From the NCBI RefSeq assembly GCF_021117385.1, contig NZ_CP088252.1, positions 2,294,001-2,358,000 of the forward strand: a stretch of DNA of 64,000 nt, given 5' to 3'. Positions 44,764-53,636 of the stretch are shown here, one piece after another. Source of the DNA: Frateuria soli. GTDB taxonomy: Bacteria > Pseudomonadota > Gammaproteobacteria > Xanthomonadales > Rhodanobacteraceae. The stretch's first letter is position 1, and the number at the start of each line of letters is the position of its first letter. The notes beneath the pieces are model-generated. The model did not search any database and had not been told where the DNA came from. It worked only from the letters and a program-made list of their open reading frames with translations. The position numbers and the translations under genes were made by a program.

Positions 44764-45897
44764 ATGAACGATACCGGCCACCGCGTGCACGGCCTGACCG
44801 CCGACGATGTCCCTCCTGACTGGCCCCCGCTGGCCGCCACGGAGGTGGCTGCGCTACTGGCCCGCTACCCGTCGGTCCGTTCCACCGGTGCGATCGTGTG
44901 GCACAGCCCGCGCCCGCTTTCGGCCGCGGCACTGGTCGACACCGGCGATCGCAGGGTGTTCGTCAAGCGCCATCACCACCGCCTCCGCACGCCCGACACG
45001 CTGGCCGAGGAACACGCCTACATGGCCTGGCTGCGTGCGTCCGGCATTCCCGTGCCGGCGGTGCTGGCCGATGCGACGGGCCGAACCGCCGTCGCGCAGG
45101 ACGAGTGGACGTACGAGGTGCACGCACCTGCCGCCGGCATCGACGTGTATCGCGAAACCACCTCCTGGACGCCCTTGCCCGATCTCGCCCACGCGCACGC
45201 GGCCGGTGCCATGCTCGCCCGCCTGCACGGCGCCGCGGAGGGCTATGCGGCCAGGCAGCGCGACACCCATCTGCTGGTCGCGCGCAGCGAGATCATCGAG
45301 GCCGCCGATGCGCTGGCGGCGATCGCCGCGCAGTTGCCGGTCCGGCGGGGATTGGCCGACTACCTCGGGCAGCGCGACTGGCGCAGCGAGATCGGCGAGA
45401 CGCTCGCTCCGTTCCATCCACGCGTGCACACGCGGCTGGCCGCGCAACCGAGGCTGTGGACGCACGGCGACTGGCACGTCTCCAACCTGTGCTGGAGCGG
45501 CGCCGGCGCGGCAGCTTCCATCACCGCCGTGCTCGACTTCGGACTGGCGGCACGCACGTTCGCCCTGTTCGACCTGGCCACCGCCATCGAGCGCAACGCG
45601 ATCGCCTGGCTGGAGATCGACCGCGTCGATGCGGCGCATCCCGGCACCGCGCGCGCGCTGATCGCCGGATACCGCGAACGGCGCCCGCTGTCCGCCGCGG
45701 ACGTCCATCTGCTGGCCGACCTGCTGCCGCTGGTGCACGTGGATTTCGCGCTGTCGGAAGTGGAGTACTTCGCCGCGGTCACCCGCTCGCCGGCCAACGC
45801 CGACGTGGCCTATCACACCTTCCTGCGCGGACACGCGGCGTGGTTTGCCACGTCACCGGGACGCGCGCTGCTGGACGCCATCCGCGCGCTTGCCTGA
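44764..45897 (+). CDS. APH/choline-kinase-fold phosphotransferase
   Basis: 377 residues. ATP-binding lysine K68 (RVFVKRHH), the Brenner motif HGDWHVSN (234-241; D236 and N241 catalytic) and the metal-binding DFG (258-260) are intact. The GxLARLHG helix lies before. The family includes kinases for choline, aminoglycosides, homoserine and thiamine (ThiK), so the substrate is open. It lies just upstream of the TPP riboswitch and thiamine-uptake genes on the same strand, which makes thiamine one candidate. It resembles RdoA/YihE-type members in length; chromosomal position argues against a resistance role. Confidence 0.8.
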   Translation: MNDTGHRVHGLTADDVPPDWPPLAATEVAALLARYPSVRSTGAIVWHSPRPLSAAALVDTGDRRVFVKRHHHRLRTPDTLAEEHAYMAWLRASGIPVPAVLADATGRTAVAQDEWTYEVHAPAAGIDVYRETTSWTPLPDLAHAHAAGAMLARLHGAAEGYAARQRDTHLLVARSEIIEAADALAAIAAQLPVRRGLADYLGQRDWRSEIGETLAPFHPRVHTRLAAQPRLWTHGDWHVSNLCWSGAGAAASITAVLDFGLAARTFALFDLATAIERNAIAWLEIDRVDAAHPGTARALIAGYRERRPLSAADVHLLADLLPLVHVDFALSEVEYFAAVTRSPANADVAYHTFLRGHAAWFATSPGRALLDAIRALA

Positions 45898-46026
45898 GCC
45901 CGGGCGCCGTTCGCGCCGGGCCGAGCGTGCCGCGCGCAGCGATGGCCCTCCGACTCCGGCTCGCGGCCCATGCCAGGGCAAGCGGCTTGGGTTGGACGTC
46001 CATTCCATGCTTCAATACGGGTCTTG

Positions 46027-46105
46027 AAGCGGGGGTGCCCGGCAAAACGCCGGGCTGAGAGAGTCCCTTGGAACCTGATCCGGCTTGTACCGGCGTAGGG
46101 AGCTT
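46027..46105 (+). promoter_or_regulatory. TPP riboswitch (THI element)
   Basis: The conserved aptamer is complete: P1 AAGC/GCTT, then GGGGGTGCCC, an internal arm (GGC AAAA... GCC), CTGAGAGA (pyrimidine-binding), CCCTTGGAACCTGATC (pyrophosphate side) and CGG...CCG closing with GCGTAGGGA. It is 75 bases upstream of the TonB-receptor start at 46180. A downstream hairpin GCAGTCGC/GCGACTGC (46111-46142) should be part of the expression platform. TPP binding would switch the genes off. Confidence 0.95.
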
Positions 46106-46110
46106 GATTC

Positions 46111-46142
46111 GCAGTCGCGCGTCCGTCCGGAGCTGCGACTGC
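46111..46142 (+). promoter_or_regulatory. hairpin in the riboswitch expression platform
   Basis: GCAGTCGC and GCGACTGC pair around 16 bases directly after the aptamer. No T-tract follows, so control by blocking translation is more likely than termination. The CCCCTCC at about 46162-46168 could mask a ribosome site; this is inference. Confidence 0.45.
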
Positions 46143-46179
46143 CCGTCGCTTCGTCCGTATCCCCTCCGACGAGCCGACG

Positions 46180-48342
46180 ATGACGCTGCCCCGCACACCC
46201 CTGCTGCTTGCCCTTCTCGCCGCACTGGCCCCGGCCGCGCATGCCGCCGACCAGCCCGACGCCAACCAGGCGAAAGAACTCGCGCCGGTGCGCGTGGAAG
46301 GCCGGGTCCACGACGACCGCCACGGGACCGCCATCGACGCCTACGGCAACGCCTCGCTGCACAACACGCCGGCCGCCGTGACGCTGGTCACGCGCAAGCA
46401 GATCGACGACCGCCAGATCCGCACGCTGAGCGAACTGGCGCGCGAGGATGCCTCCCTCGGCGACAACTACGCACCGGTCGGTTACTACCAGGACATCGCC
46501 ATCCGCGGCTATCCGCTGGACCTGGCCACCGGCCTTCGCATCAACAACCTCACCATCGCCGGCGAGCAGCCGGTCGCGCTGGAAGACAAGCAGCGGGTGG
46601 AAGTGCTCAAGGGCCTGGCCGGACTGCAGGCAGGCGTGATGGAACCGGGCGGCGTGGTCAACTTCGTCAGCAAGCGTCCGGCCCAGGTGCGCGAGGTGAC
46701 CCTGGGCACCGATTCGCACGGCTCGCGCTACGGCGCCCTGGACCTGGGCGGCTGGCTCACGCCGGACTTCGGCGTGCGCGCCAACCTGGCCTGGGAGGAC
46801 GTGCACTCCTACGTCCGGCACGCCGACGGCCGGCGCAACTTCTACGCGGTGGCCGCCGACTGGCACATCACCCCCGACGCCACGCTGGAACTGGACAGCG
46901 ACTACCAGGCCAGCGCGCAGCGCTCGGTTTCCGGCTACCAGTTGCTCGGCGGCGACACGCTCCCCGTCCATGCCGATCCCACCCGCATGCTGGGCTTCGA
47001 GCCGTGGCAGCAGCCGGTAGGCATCCATGCGGCCAACACCGGCGCGCGCTTCAACTATGCATTCAACGACGACTGGCGGCTGCGCCTGGCCGCCGGGCAC
47101 AGCCGCAGCGTGATCGACGACAACGTGGCGTTCGCCTACGGCTGCTTCTACTCGCCGGCCTGCGCCAGCGGCGCGCCGGGCAACTTCTTTGCGCCCAACG
47201 GCGACTACGACATCTACGACTACCGCAGCCCCGACGACACGCGCGTCGACGACGAGGCGCGGGCGACGCTCGAAGGCCACCTGGACACCGGCACCGTCAG
47301 CCACCAGCTCACGCTCGGCGCGAGCGCGTTCCGCCGCCTCAACGACCGGCGCGCCGATGTCTACGACTACGTGGGCACCGCCAACATCAGCGACCTCGAC
47401 CCGCCCTATTTCGCCCCCTCGCCCAACCAGCCCGGCCCGTCGGTGCGACGGCTCACCAGCTGGCAGCGCTCGCTGTTCGCGCTGGATCGGCTGCACCTGG
47501 GCGAGCAGTGGCAGTTGGTTGCCGGCGGCCGCTTCGTGCGCCTGCACGAGCGTGCCTATGACGGCGACGGCGCGCCCGAGCGCGACACGCGCCTCGGCAG
47601 GACGCTGCCGCAGGCGGCCGTGCTGTGGCAGCCGGACGAGGCGCTCACCACGTACCTCAGCTACAGCGAAGGCCTTTCGCTGGGCAAGGAAGCGCCTTAC
47701 TGGACCAGCAACGACGGCCAGATGCTCGCGCCGCGGCTGTCGCGCCAGCTCGAAGCCGGCATGAAGTACGCAGTGGGCCGCGCGCTCGACGTCAGCGCCG
47801 CGCTGTACCGCATCCGCCAGCCCTACCAGTTCGCCCGGCCGGACGATTCCGACTACGGCTTCACCTTCGTGCAGCAGGGCGAGCAGGTGAATACCGGGCT
47901 GGAACTGGGTGCGCACGGCCGCGTCGGCGACAACCTCGAGCTCACTGCCAGCGCGAGCGTCATCCGCGCCCGCGCGCAGGACACCGGCACACCCGCGTAC
48001 GAAGGCCACCAGGTCGTCAACGTGCCGCGCGTGCGGACCGCCGTGTACGCCGACTATCGCCTGCCGTTCGCGCCGCAGCTGAGCCTGCTCGGTGGCTGGC
48101 GCCACGCTTCGCCGAACGTGGCCACGCCCGACGGCCGCGTGCGCGTCCCGGCCTACGACGTGTTCGATGCGGGCGTGCGCTACACCGCCACGCCGGGCGG
48201 CCATGCGCTCACCGCCCGGCTGTCGATCGACAACCTGTTCGACCGCTTCTACTGGCGTGACACCGGCAGCGCCTTCGGTGACAGCTACCTGTTTCCGGGC
48301 GCGCCACGCCTGGCCCGGTTGTCCGTGAGCTACGCGTTCTGA
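46180..48342 (+). CDS. TonB-dependent receptor, predicted thiamine uptake
   Basis: 720 residues. Signal peptide LLLALLAALAPAAHAA (about 8-23). TonB-box region ELAPVRVEGRV (about 30-40), plug domain with DIAIRGYPLDLATGLRINNL and VLKGLAGLQAGVMEPGGVVN, and a 22-strand barrel ending SVSYAF with terminal Phe. Sequence type is that of siderophore receptors, but the TPP riboswitch in the leader and the following PnuC-family gene mark it as a thiamine (or thiamine precursor) receptor. Its stop overlaps the pnuT start (TGATG). It is the outer membrane step of the pathway. Confidence 0.9.
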   Translation: MTLPRTPLLLALLAALAPAAHAADQPDANQAKELAPVRVEGRVHDDRHGTAIDAYGNASLHNTPAAVTLVTRKQIDDRQIRTLSELAREDASLGDNYAPVGYYQDIAIRGYPLDLATGLRINNLTIAGEQPVALEDKQRVEVLKGLAGLQAGVMEPGGVVNFVSKRPAQVREVTLGTDSHGSRYGALDLGGWLTPDFGVRANLAWEDVHSYVRHADGRRNFYAVAADWHITPDATLELDSDYQASAQRSVSGYQLLGGDTLPVHADPTRMLGFEPWQQPVGIHAANTGARFNYAFNDDWRLRLAAGHSRSVIDDNVAFAYGCFYSPACASGAPGNFFAPNGDYDIYDYRSPDDTRVDDEARATLEGHLDTGTVSHQLTLGASAFRRLNDRRADVYDYVGTANISDLDPPYFAPSPNQPGPSVRRLTSWQRSLFALDRLHLGEQWQLVAGGRFVRLHERAYDGDGAPERDTRLGRTLPQAAVLWQPDEALTTYLSYSEGLSLGKEAPYWTSNDGQMLAPRLSRQLEAGMKYAVGRALDVSAALYRIRQPYQFARPDDSDYGFTFVQQGEQVNTGLELGAHGRVGDNLELTASASVIRARAQDTGTPAYEGHQVVNVPRVRTAVYADYRLPFAPQLSLLGGWRHASPNVATPDGRVRVPAYDVFDAGVRYTATPGGHALTARLSIDNLFDRFYWRDTGSAFGDSYLFPGAPRLARLSVSYAF

Positions 48343-48926
48343 TGGATGCGATCGAACTCATCGGCGCGGTACTGAGTGCGTGGGCCGTCTGGCTTTCCGC
48401 GCGGCGCCGTCCATGGTGCTGGCCGGTGGGCCTCGCGTCGGTCGCGGTCTACAGCGTGATCTTCATCGACGCCCGGCTCTATTCCGACGCCCTCCTGCAG
48501 GGCGCATTCGCCGTGCTGATCGTGTATGGCTGGCTGCGCTGGCTGAAGCACCTGGGCAGCGACGGTCGCGTGCAGGTCGCATCGCTCCCGCCACGCCAGT
48601 TCGTCGGCCACCTGGCGCTCGGCCTGGCTGGCGCGCTCGCGCTCGGCTACGCCATGCACCGCTGGACCGACGCCGCGCTGCCGTGGCTGGACGCCGCTCT
48701 CACCGCCTTCAGCCTCGTCGCGCAGTGGTGGCAGGGCCGGCGCCACATCGCCGCGTGGTGGCTGTGGATCGCGGTCGACGTGATCTACGTGGGCGAGTAC
48801 CTCTACAAGGATCTGCGCATCACCGCGGTGCTCTACGCCGGTTTCGTGGTGCTGGCCGCGATCGGCCTGCGCGACTGGCGCCGCGCGTGCCAGTCCGTGC
48901 CCGGCGCCCATCCCGCGATCGGCTGA
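48342..48926 (+). CDS. pnuT: PnuC-family permease, predicted thiamine transporter PnuT
   Basis: 194 residues with about seven membrane helices. Family blocks include CWPVGLASVAVYSVIFIDARLYSDALLQG (26-54), YGWLRWL and WWLWIAVDVIYVGEYLYKDLRITAVLYAGF (about 139-168), the W-rich substrate region of PnuC. PnuC proteins facilitate nicotinamide riboside entry; those behind TPP riboswitches move thiamine. It should be the inner-membrane partner of the TonB receptor. Downstream a 20-base perfect palindrome (CCCGCTGCCC/GGGCAGCGGG, 48930-48949) may end transcription. Confidence 0.9.
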   Translation: MDAIELIGAVLSAWAVWLSARRRPWCWPVGLASVAVYSVIFIDARLYSDALLQGAFAVLIVYGWLRWLKHLGSDGRVQVASLPPRQFVGHLALGLAGALALGYAMHRWTDAALPWLDAALTAFSLVAQWWQGRRHIAAWWLWIAVDVIYVGEYLYKDLRITAVLYAGFVVLAAIGLRDWRRACQSVPGAHPAIG

Positions 48927-48929
48927 GCG

Positions 48930-48949
48930 CCCGCTGCCCGGGCAGCGGG
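48930..48949 (+). terminator. 20-base perfect palindrome after pnuT
   Basis: CCCGCTGCCCGGGCAGCGGG directly follows the pnuT stop with 3 bases between. It has no T-tract; the gap 48927-49077 contains no gene. Confidence 0.4.
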
Positions 48950-49077
48950 TGGCCGTGATCCGGCGCGTCCGGTTCTCCGGCAGGCCAGGTCCGTGCCGCC
49001 TGCGATGCCAGCCAGGGTCGGGCACCCGCGCCGGGTGTGCATCGCCGGATCGGCGACCCCGCCGGCTTGCCCGTGGC

Positions 49078-50352
49078 TCAGGCCACGGGTGCCAGCCAAG
49101 CGCGCGCAGCCACCACCAACGCCTGCACGCCTGTTTCCAGGGTGGGATGGATGACCGGCAGGAAGCGCGGGTTGTGGTTGGTCGGAATCTCGTTCAGGCG
49201 GTTGGCGGCCCTGGCTTTCGCATAGGTGTCCGGATCGGTGCCGCCGACGAACCAGAACACCGAGGGCACATGCCACTCGGCACCGAACGAGCCGAAGTCT
49301 TCGCTGGCCGAGGTCGGGCCGGTCTGGCGCACCCGCTCCGGCGCAAAGAACGCGCGGAACGCCTGGACCACGCGCTGCGCCGCCTCCGCATCGTTGTTCA
49401 CCAGGGCATAGCGGTCCAGCGGCGTGATCTGCGGTGGCCTGGGGGCACCCGATGCGGCCGCCTCGGCGTTGGCGATGCGCGTGATGGCATCCAGCACGCG
49501 CGTGCGCACGCCTTCGTCGAAAGTGCGCACGTTGAGCTTGATGACGGCCTCGTCGGGAATCACGTTTGCCTTGGTGCCGGCCTGCAGCGAACCGACGGTG
49601 ATGACTGCCACCTCGGTCGGCGCCAGTTCGCGCGAGACGATGGTCTGCAGCCGGAGCACGGTCGCCGCCGCCATCACCACCGGGTCGATGCTCGCCTGCG
49701 GCATCGAACCATGCGCGCCGCGCCCGAACAGGCGGATCTCCAGGCTGTCGGCCGCCGAGGTGATGACGCCGGTGCGCCCCGCGACCGCACCTGCCGGGCC
49801 GACCATCACGTGTTGCCCGAGCACGACGTCCGGTCTGGGAAAGCGCTCGAACAACCCGTCGTCGATCATCGCGCGGGCGCCCTCGGCGGTTTCCTCGCCC
49901 GGCTGGAACACCGCCATCAGCGTTCCCTTCCACTGCGCGCGGGCCTGCGCCATCAGCGTGGCGGCACCGACCAGCCAGGTGACGTGCATGTCATGGCCAC
50001 AGGCATGCATGACCGGCACGCTGCGGCCTTCGCGGTCGACGGCCTCGACCTTGCTCGCGTACGGCACGCCGGTCGCCTCTTTCACCGGCAACGCGTCCAT
50101 GTCGGCGCGCAGCATCACCGTCGGTCCCTCGCCATTGCGCAGCAGGCCGACCACCCCGGTCTTGCCGACGCCGGCCGTCACCTCGTAGCCAGCGGCGCGC
50201 AGGTGGTCGGCCGCCAGCGCGGCGGTGCGGGTTTCCTGCATCGACAGTTCGGGGTGAGCGTGGATGTCGGTGTAAAGCTTCTCCAATGCCGGAAGCAGGC
50301 CCTGGAGGTCGCCCAGCCGGGTGCCGGTGGCGTCGGTCTGCGCGATGGTCAT
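49078..50352 (-). CDS. M20D-family amidohydrolase (hippurate/indole-acetyl-amino acid hydrolase type)
   Basis: 424 residues. Zinc ligands are in HACGHDMHV (about 116-124), GEETAEGA (about 151-158; catalytic Glu) and the later His of GQHVMVGPAG. The lid domain follows with GRGAHGSMPQASIDPV, and TSASEDFGSFG holds a final metal site residue. Members remove acyl groups from amino acids such as hippurate, N-acetyl-cysteine or indole acetyl conjugates. Start at 50352 (MTIAQTDATG) has no signal peptide; the longer frame upstream does not look coding. The gap 50353-50632 holds no recognised gene. Confidence 0.88.
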   Translation of the reverse strand: MTIAQTDATGTRLGDLQGLLPALEKLYTDIHAHPELSMQETRTAALAADHLRAAGYEVTAGVGKTGVVGLLRNGEGPTVMLRADMDALPVKEATGVPYASKVEAVDREGRSVPVMHACGHDMHVTWLVGAATLMAQARAQWKGTLMAVFQPGEETAEGARAMIDDGLFERFPRPDVVLGQHVMVGPAGAVAGRTGVITSAADSLEIRLFGRGAHGSMPQASIDPVVMAAATVLRLQTIVSRELAPTEVAVITVGSLQAGTKANVIPDEAVIKLNVRTFDEGVRTRVLDAITRIANAEAAASGAPRPPQITPLDRYALVNNDAEAAQRVVQAFRAFFAPERVRQTGPTSASEDFGSFGAEWHVPSVFWFVGGTDPDTYAKARAANRLNEIPTNHNPRFLPVIHPTLETGVQALVVAARAWLAPVA

Positions 50353-50632
50353 GGGAATGGGTCCATTGAGAGAGCGCTGAGGCAGGGCCGGCGCTACCGT
50401 GCTGGTGCGATGCCATCCAGGCGCCGGCACCCGCGACGCCTGGCGCGGAATCCGTTGCGACGCAAGCGCGAACGGCCAGCCTGGACCTGGCAACACAAGC
50501 CCGGCAAGAAGCCCTCGTGCCGCTTGCCGGCATCATGCGCATGCGCCGGCAAGGACGGGTGAAGCGCGCGGGGACCCGCGGCGGCCGCGTCGCGGGATCC
50601 CTCGCGACGCGGCCCGGTTCGACAGGCCTCGC

Positions 50633-51094
50633 CTAGCCAGCCAGTTCCACGATCCGGGGCGTCACCTCGTGCCCGTCGATGAGCAGCTCGCCCACGCCGA
50701 TCGGCAGCTTGAACCGCCGCCGCCCGGCGCTGCCGGGATTGACGTAGAGCACGCCTGCGCGTTCCTCGACCAGCGGTTTGTGCGAATGCCCCGAAACCAC
50801 CACGTGGATGCCTTCCGCGGGCGGATCGATCGCCAGCTCCTTGAGGTCATGCAACACGTACAGCCGCACCCGGCCCACTTCGAGCGTTGCCGTTTCCGGC
50901 AAGCGGGCGAGTGCCCCGTCGCGGTCGTTGTTGCCGCGTACGACGGTCAACGGGGCGATGGCCATCAGCGCCTCCAGGATCACGGGGTCGCCGATGTCAC
51001 CTGCATGGACGATGCGCTGGCATCCACGCAGGAAGTCCACTGCCGCCGGGCGCAGCAGGCCGTGGGTGTCGGAAATCAGGCCCACGCGGAGCAT
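50633..51094 (-). CDS. YfcE/MJ0936-type metallophosphoesterase
   Basis: 153 residues. All five calcineurin-like metal motifs are present: DTH (D9, H11), GD (HAGDIGD, about 35-41), GNND (about 55-58), GH (SGHSHKP, about 103-109). It is a small phosphodiesterase whose biological substrate is not known. The GGAGG site lies 11 bases before this ATG; another ATG at 51115 is a fair alternative (MREVTGT). It is divergent from the 51-residue gene with about 270 bases between. Confidence 0.87.
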   Translation of the reverse strand: MLRVGLISDTHGLLRPAAVDFLRGCQRIVHAGDIGDPVILEALMAIAPLTVVRGNNDRDGALARLPETATLEVGRVRLYVLHDLKELAIDPPAEGIHVVVSGHSHKPLVEERAGVLYVNPGSAGRRRFKLPIGVGELLIDGHEVTPRIVELAG

Positions 51095-51302
51095 CGTGCC
51101 GGTCACCTCCCGCATGGCCTTCGTGGACGGTAAGGCGCTCACGTTAGTGCACCCGGCGCGACCGTACCGTCAGCGTCCGCGTGGACTGCCGGCGACCCGT
51201 GTCCGTCCGCGACTGTCCGGACGCGCGGCCGCGGTGTCCGCGGACGGCCATCGCAGGCACGGACGATGCCGCGCAGACCGCATGGCGCCTCGCGTTTAAA
51301 CG

Positions 51303-51319
51303 TTGGCACGCGTTGTGCC
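51303..51319 (+). promoter_or_regulatory. candidate sigma-54 promoter or palindromic operator
   Basis: TTGGCACGCGTTGTGCC has GG and GC exactly 10 bases apart and matches the -24/-12 consensus (TGGCACG-N4-TTGC) except at two positions. It is also an inverted repeat TGGCAC-N5-GTGCCA, so a repressor or activator site is a second reading. It lies 44 bases before a small-protein start. The rest of the gap (51095-51302) holds many GTCCGCG-type repeats and no gene. Confidence 0.5.
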
Positions 51320-51362
51320 ATCTCATCCGCGAAAGCTTCCTTCAACCACGCGGAGAACCGTC

Positions 51363-51518
51363 ATGAAATTCGAAACCATCCTGCTGCAGAGCTTGTTCGC
51401 CGTCTGCATGCTGCTTTGCCTGGCCGTGATGAGCGCAATGCTGGTCCTGCCGACACCCACCGCCCTGGCCGCAGCCAGCCAGGCGCATGCTGCAACGATC
51501 GCCAACGCGGAAGGCTGA
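51363..51518 (+). CDS. 51-residue secreted or membrane peptide
   Basis: MKFETILLQSLFAVCMLLCL starts a hydrophobic segment to about residue 30 (AMLVLPTPTALAAASQA), followed by a short polar tail (HAATIANAEG). A signal peptide with a cut after ALA is possible, leaving about 15 residues, or a single membrane anchor. CGGAG 6 bases before the ATG supports translation. Promoter candidate at 51303. No family is recognised. It lies 61 bases before the DUF2236 gene. Confidence 0.65.
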   Translation: MKFETILLQSLFAVCMLLCLAVMSAMLVLPTPTALAAASQAHAATIANAEG

Positions 51519-51579
51519 AACCGGGCGAAGCCCTGGCCGGCGAGGCTTGCATAACGGGTGCGTACCTATACTTGCGCCC

Positions 51580-52527
51580 ATGGCCTCGCCCCTGCACCTG
51601 CTTCACCGCGCCGCGCATGAGCCGATCCGCCGCTGGGTGCTGGACGCGTTCCCGCGCGATCCCGACGGCACGCTGGACTACGACCATCCGCACGGCGATC
51701 CGGGCTTGTTCGGTCCGGACAGCGTGACCTGGCGCATCCATGCCGACTTCACCGGCATGCTCGCCGGCGGACTGGCCGCACTGATGATGCAGACGCTGCA
51801 TCCGCTGGCGCTGGCCGGCGTGTGGGACCACTCGAACTTCCGCGGTGACCTGGTCGGGCGCCTGCGCCGCACCACCACGTTCGTCGGGGCCACGACGTAC
51901 GCGCCCCGCGCGGCGGCCGAAGGCCTGATCGAGCATGTGCGCCGGATCCATGGCTTCGTGCGCGGCACGGACGAAGACGGCACGCCCTACTCGGCGGACG
52001 ATCCCTCCCTGCTGACCTGGGTGCACGTCACCGAGGCGCACAGTTTCCTCGCCGGCTACCGTCGCTTTGCCCATCATGCGGTGCCACGCGCCATCGCCGA
52101 TCGCTACTACGACGAAGCGCGCCGCGTCGCCGAGGCGCTCGGTGCGCGCGACGTGCCCGCCTCGGAGGGCGAGGTGGCGGACTACTTCACCGCGATACAG
52201 CCGCGCCTGGCCTATACCGACCGCTCCCGCGAGGTCCTGCGCATCCTCGCCGGCGTCCGCCTTCCCGTGCCGTTCGCCGGCCTTTCCCGCGACATCTTCC
52301 TCAACGCCGGCATCATGCTGCTGCCCGCGTGGGCGAGCGACCTGCTGCGCCACACGCCCCGCCAGCGCCAGAACGCGCGCCTGGCCGCGCGGTTGCTGTG
52401 GTCGATGGCACCGGCCTTCCGCGCCGCGCTGAAGGAGAGCGGGGTGGTCAGCCGCTCGTGTCGGCGGATGGGCGTGGCGCCCGAGGCGATGCGCCGCTGG
52501 CCTGTGTCCGCCTTCCGGCAGAGCTAG
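51580..52527 (+). CDS. DUF2236 (ER-bound oxygenase mpaB/LcpA-like) family protein
   Basis: 315 residues. The family core is clear: DPGLFGPDSVTWRIHADFTG (39-58), LMMQTLHPLALAGVWDHSNF (68-87), RTTTFVGATTYA and LLTWVHVTEAHSFLAGYRRF, where the spaced His residues bind heme in LcpA. Members include mycophenolate MpaB-type oxygenases and latex-clearing protein. The substrate is not known. It ends VSAFRQS. Start at 51580 is the first ATG after the peptide gene; no strong ribosome site was seen. Confidence 0.83.
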   Translation: MASPLHLLHRAAHEPIRRWVLDAFPRDPDGTLDYDHPHGDPGLFGPDSVTWRIHADFTGMLAGGLAALMMQTLHPLALAGVWDHSNFRGDLVGRLRRTTTFVGATTYAPRAAAEGLIEHVRRIHGFVRGTDEDGTPYSADDPSLLTWVHVTEAHSFLAGYRRFAHHAVPRAIADRYYDEARRVAEALGARDVPASEGEVADYFTAIQPRLAYTDRSREVLRILAGVRLPVPFAGLSRDIFLNAGIMLLPAWASDLLRHTPRQRQNARLAARLLWSMAPAFRAALKESGVVSRSCRRMGVAPEAMRRWPVSAFRQS

Positions 52528-52682
52528 CGCGCGCCAACGCACCGGACAGCCGTGTGCGGGCGCCGGCTCCGTCCATGCTGCCGGTACGTTGTCAGCAACC
52601 GACGGATGCAGCAGTCCGGGCGGTGGGTTTTTGGCCGTGCCGGCGCGCATCATGGGTGAACCGCCCTTCCCCGGTGATCCGC

Positions 52683-53567
52683 ATGTCATCCCGTTCCGCC
52701 GCCCCGGTCGCGCTCGCCGTCCTCATGCTGCTGGTCAGCATGGTCTCGTACCAGTGTGGCGCATCGCTCGCCAAGCACTTGTTCCCGCAGGTGGGCGCGC
52801 AGGGGGCGACCGCCTACCGGCTGGGGCTGAGTGCGCTGGTCATGTTGCTGTGGCGGCGGCCGTGGCGGCGGGCGGGCAGCGGTCGCGACTGGCGCGCGCT
52901 GTGGGGCTACGGGCTTGCGATCGGCGCGATGAACCTGGTGTTCTACATGTCGCTGCGCACGATCCCCCTGGGTATCGCGGTCGCGCTGGAGTTCACCGGG
53001 CCGCTGGCGCTGGCGCTGTTCGGATCGCGCCGGCCGCTGGACTTCGTCTGGATCGCGCTGGTGATCGCCGGGCTGGTCCTGCTGCTGCCGCTGCACACGC
53101 AGGTCGGGGCGCTCGATCCGGGCGGGGTGATGTACGCGCTGGCCGCCGGCGTGGGCTGGGCGCTGTACATCGTGCTGGGGAAAAAGGTCGGCGCGACTCA
53201 TGGCGGGGATGCGGTCACGCTGGGCATCTCGATCGGCGCCCTGCTGGTGATTCCGTTCGGCGCCGCACATGCAGGCGTGGCGCTGCTGTCGCCATCCCTG
53301 CTGCCGTACGCGCTCGGCGTCGCACTGCTCAGCTCGGCGCTGCCGTACTCGCTGGAGATGGTCGCGCTGACCCGGTTGCCAGCGCGCACGTTCAGCACGC
53401 TGTTGAGCCTGGAACCGGCGATCGCGGCGATGGCTGGCGCGGCGCTGCTGGGCCAGCAGCTGAGTCTCATGCAATGGGCGGCGATCGTGGCGATCATCGT
53501 GGCTGCGGCCGGCACGGCCGCCAGCGTGCAGCGGCCCGTCACGGCGTCGGAGCCGCTGGTCAACTGA
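52683..53567 (+). CDS. rhtA: EamA-family exporter, RhtA-like
   Basis: 294 residues with ten membrane helices in two EamA repeats, the length of RhtA (295). RhtA exports threonine and homoserine. Blocks FYMSLRTIPLGIAVALEFTG (about 81-100) and SALPYSLEMVALTRLPARTF (about 219-238) match that subgroup. The start at 52683 (MSSRSAAPVALAVL) is the first ATG close to a hydrophobic segment. A long hairpin follows before convergent htpG. Confidence 0.85.
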   Translation: MSSRSAAPVALAVLMLLVSMVSYQCGASLAKHLFPQVGAQGATAYRLGLSALVMLLWRRPWRRAGSGRDWRALWGYGLAIGAMNLVFYMSLRTIPLGIAVALEFTGPLALALFGSRRPLDFVWIALVIAGLVLLLPLHTQVGALDPGGVMYALAAGVGWALYIVLGKKVGATHGGDAVTLGISIGALLVIPFGAAHAGVALLSPSLLPYALGVALLSSALPYSLEMVALTRLPARTFSTLLSLEPAIAAMAGAALLGQQLSLMQWAAIVAIIVAAAGTAASVQRPVTASEPLVN

Positions 53568-53636
53568 GTTTCGCGGCGCACCCGGGCATGCGTGTCACGC
53601 CAGGGCACAGGGCGGTATCTCTACGCCTCGAAGCCA

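Noticed and set aside
44764..45897. Antibiotic resistance gene (aminoglycoside phosphotransferase)
   Set aside because: Only the fold is shared; the surrounding genes are housekeeping, base composition is native, and no mobile element is near.
46012..48204. 730-codon minus-strand frame over the thiamine receptor
   Set aside because: It would cross the TPP riboswitch and the receptor gene, both strongly supported on the plus strand.
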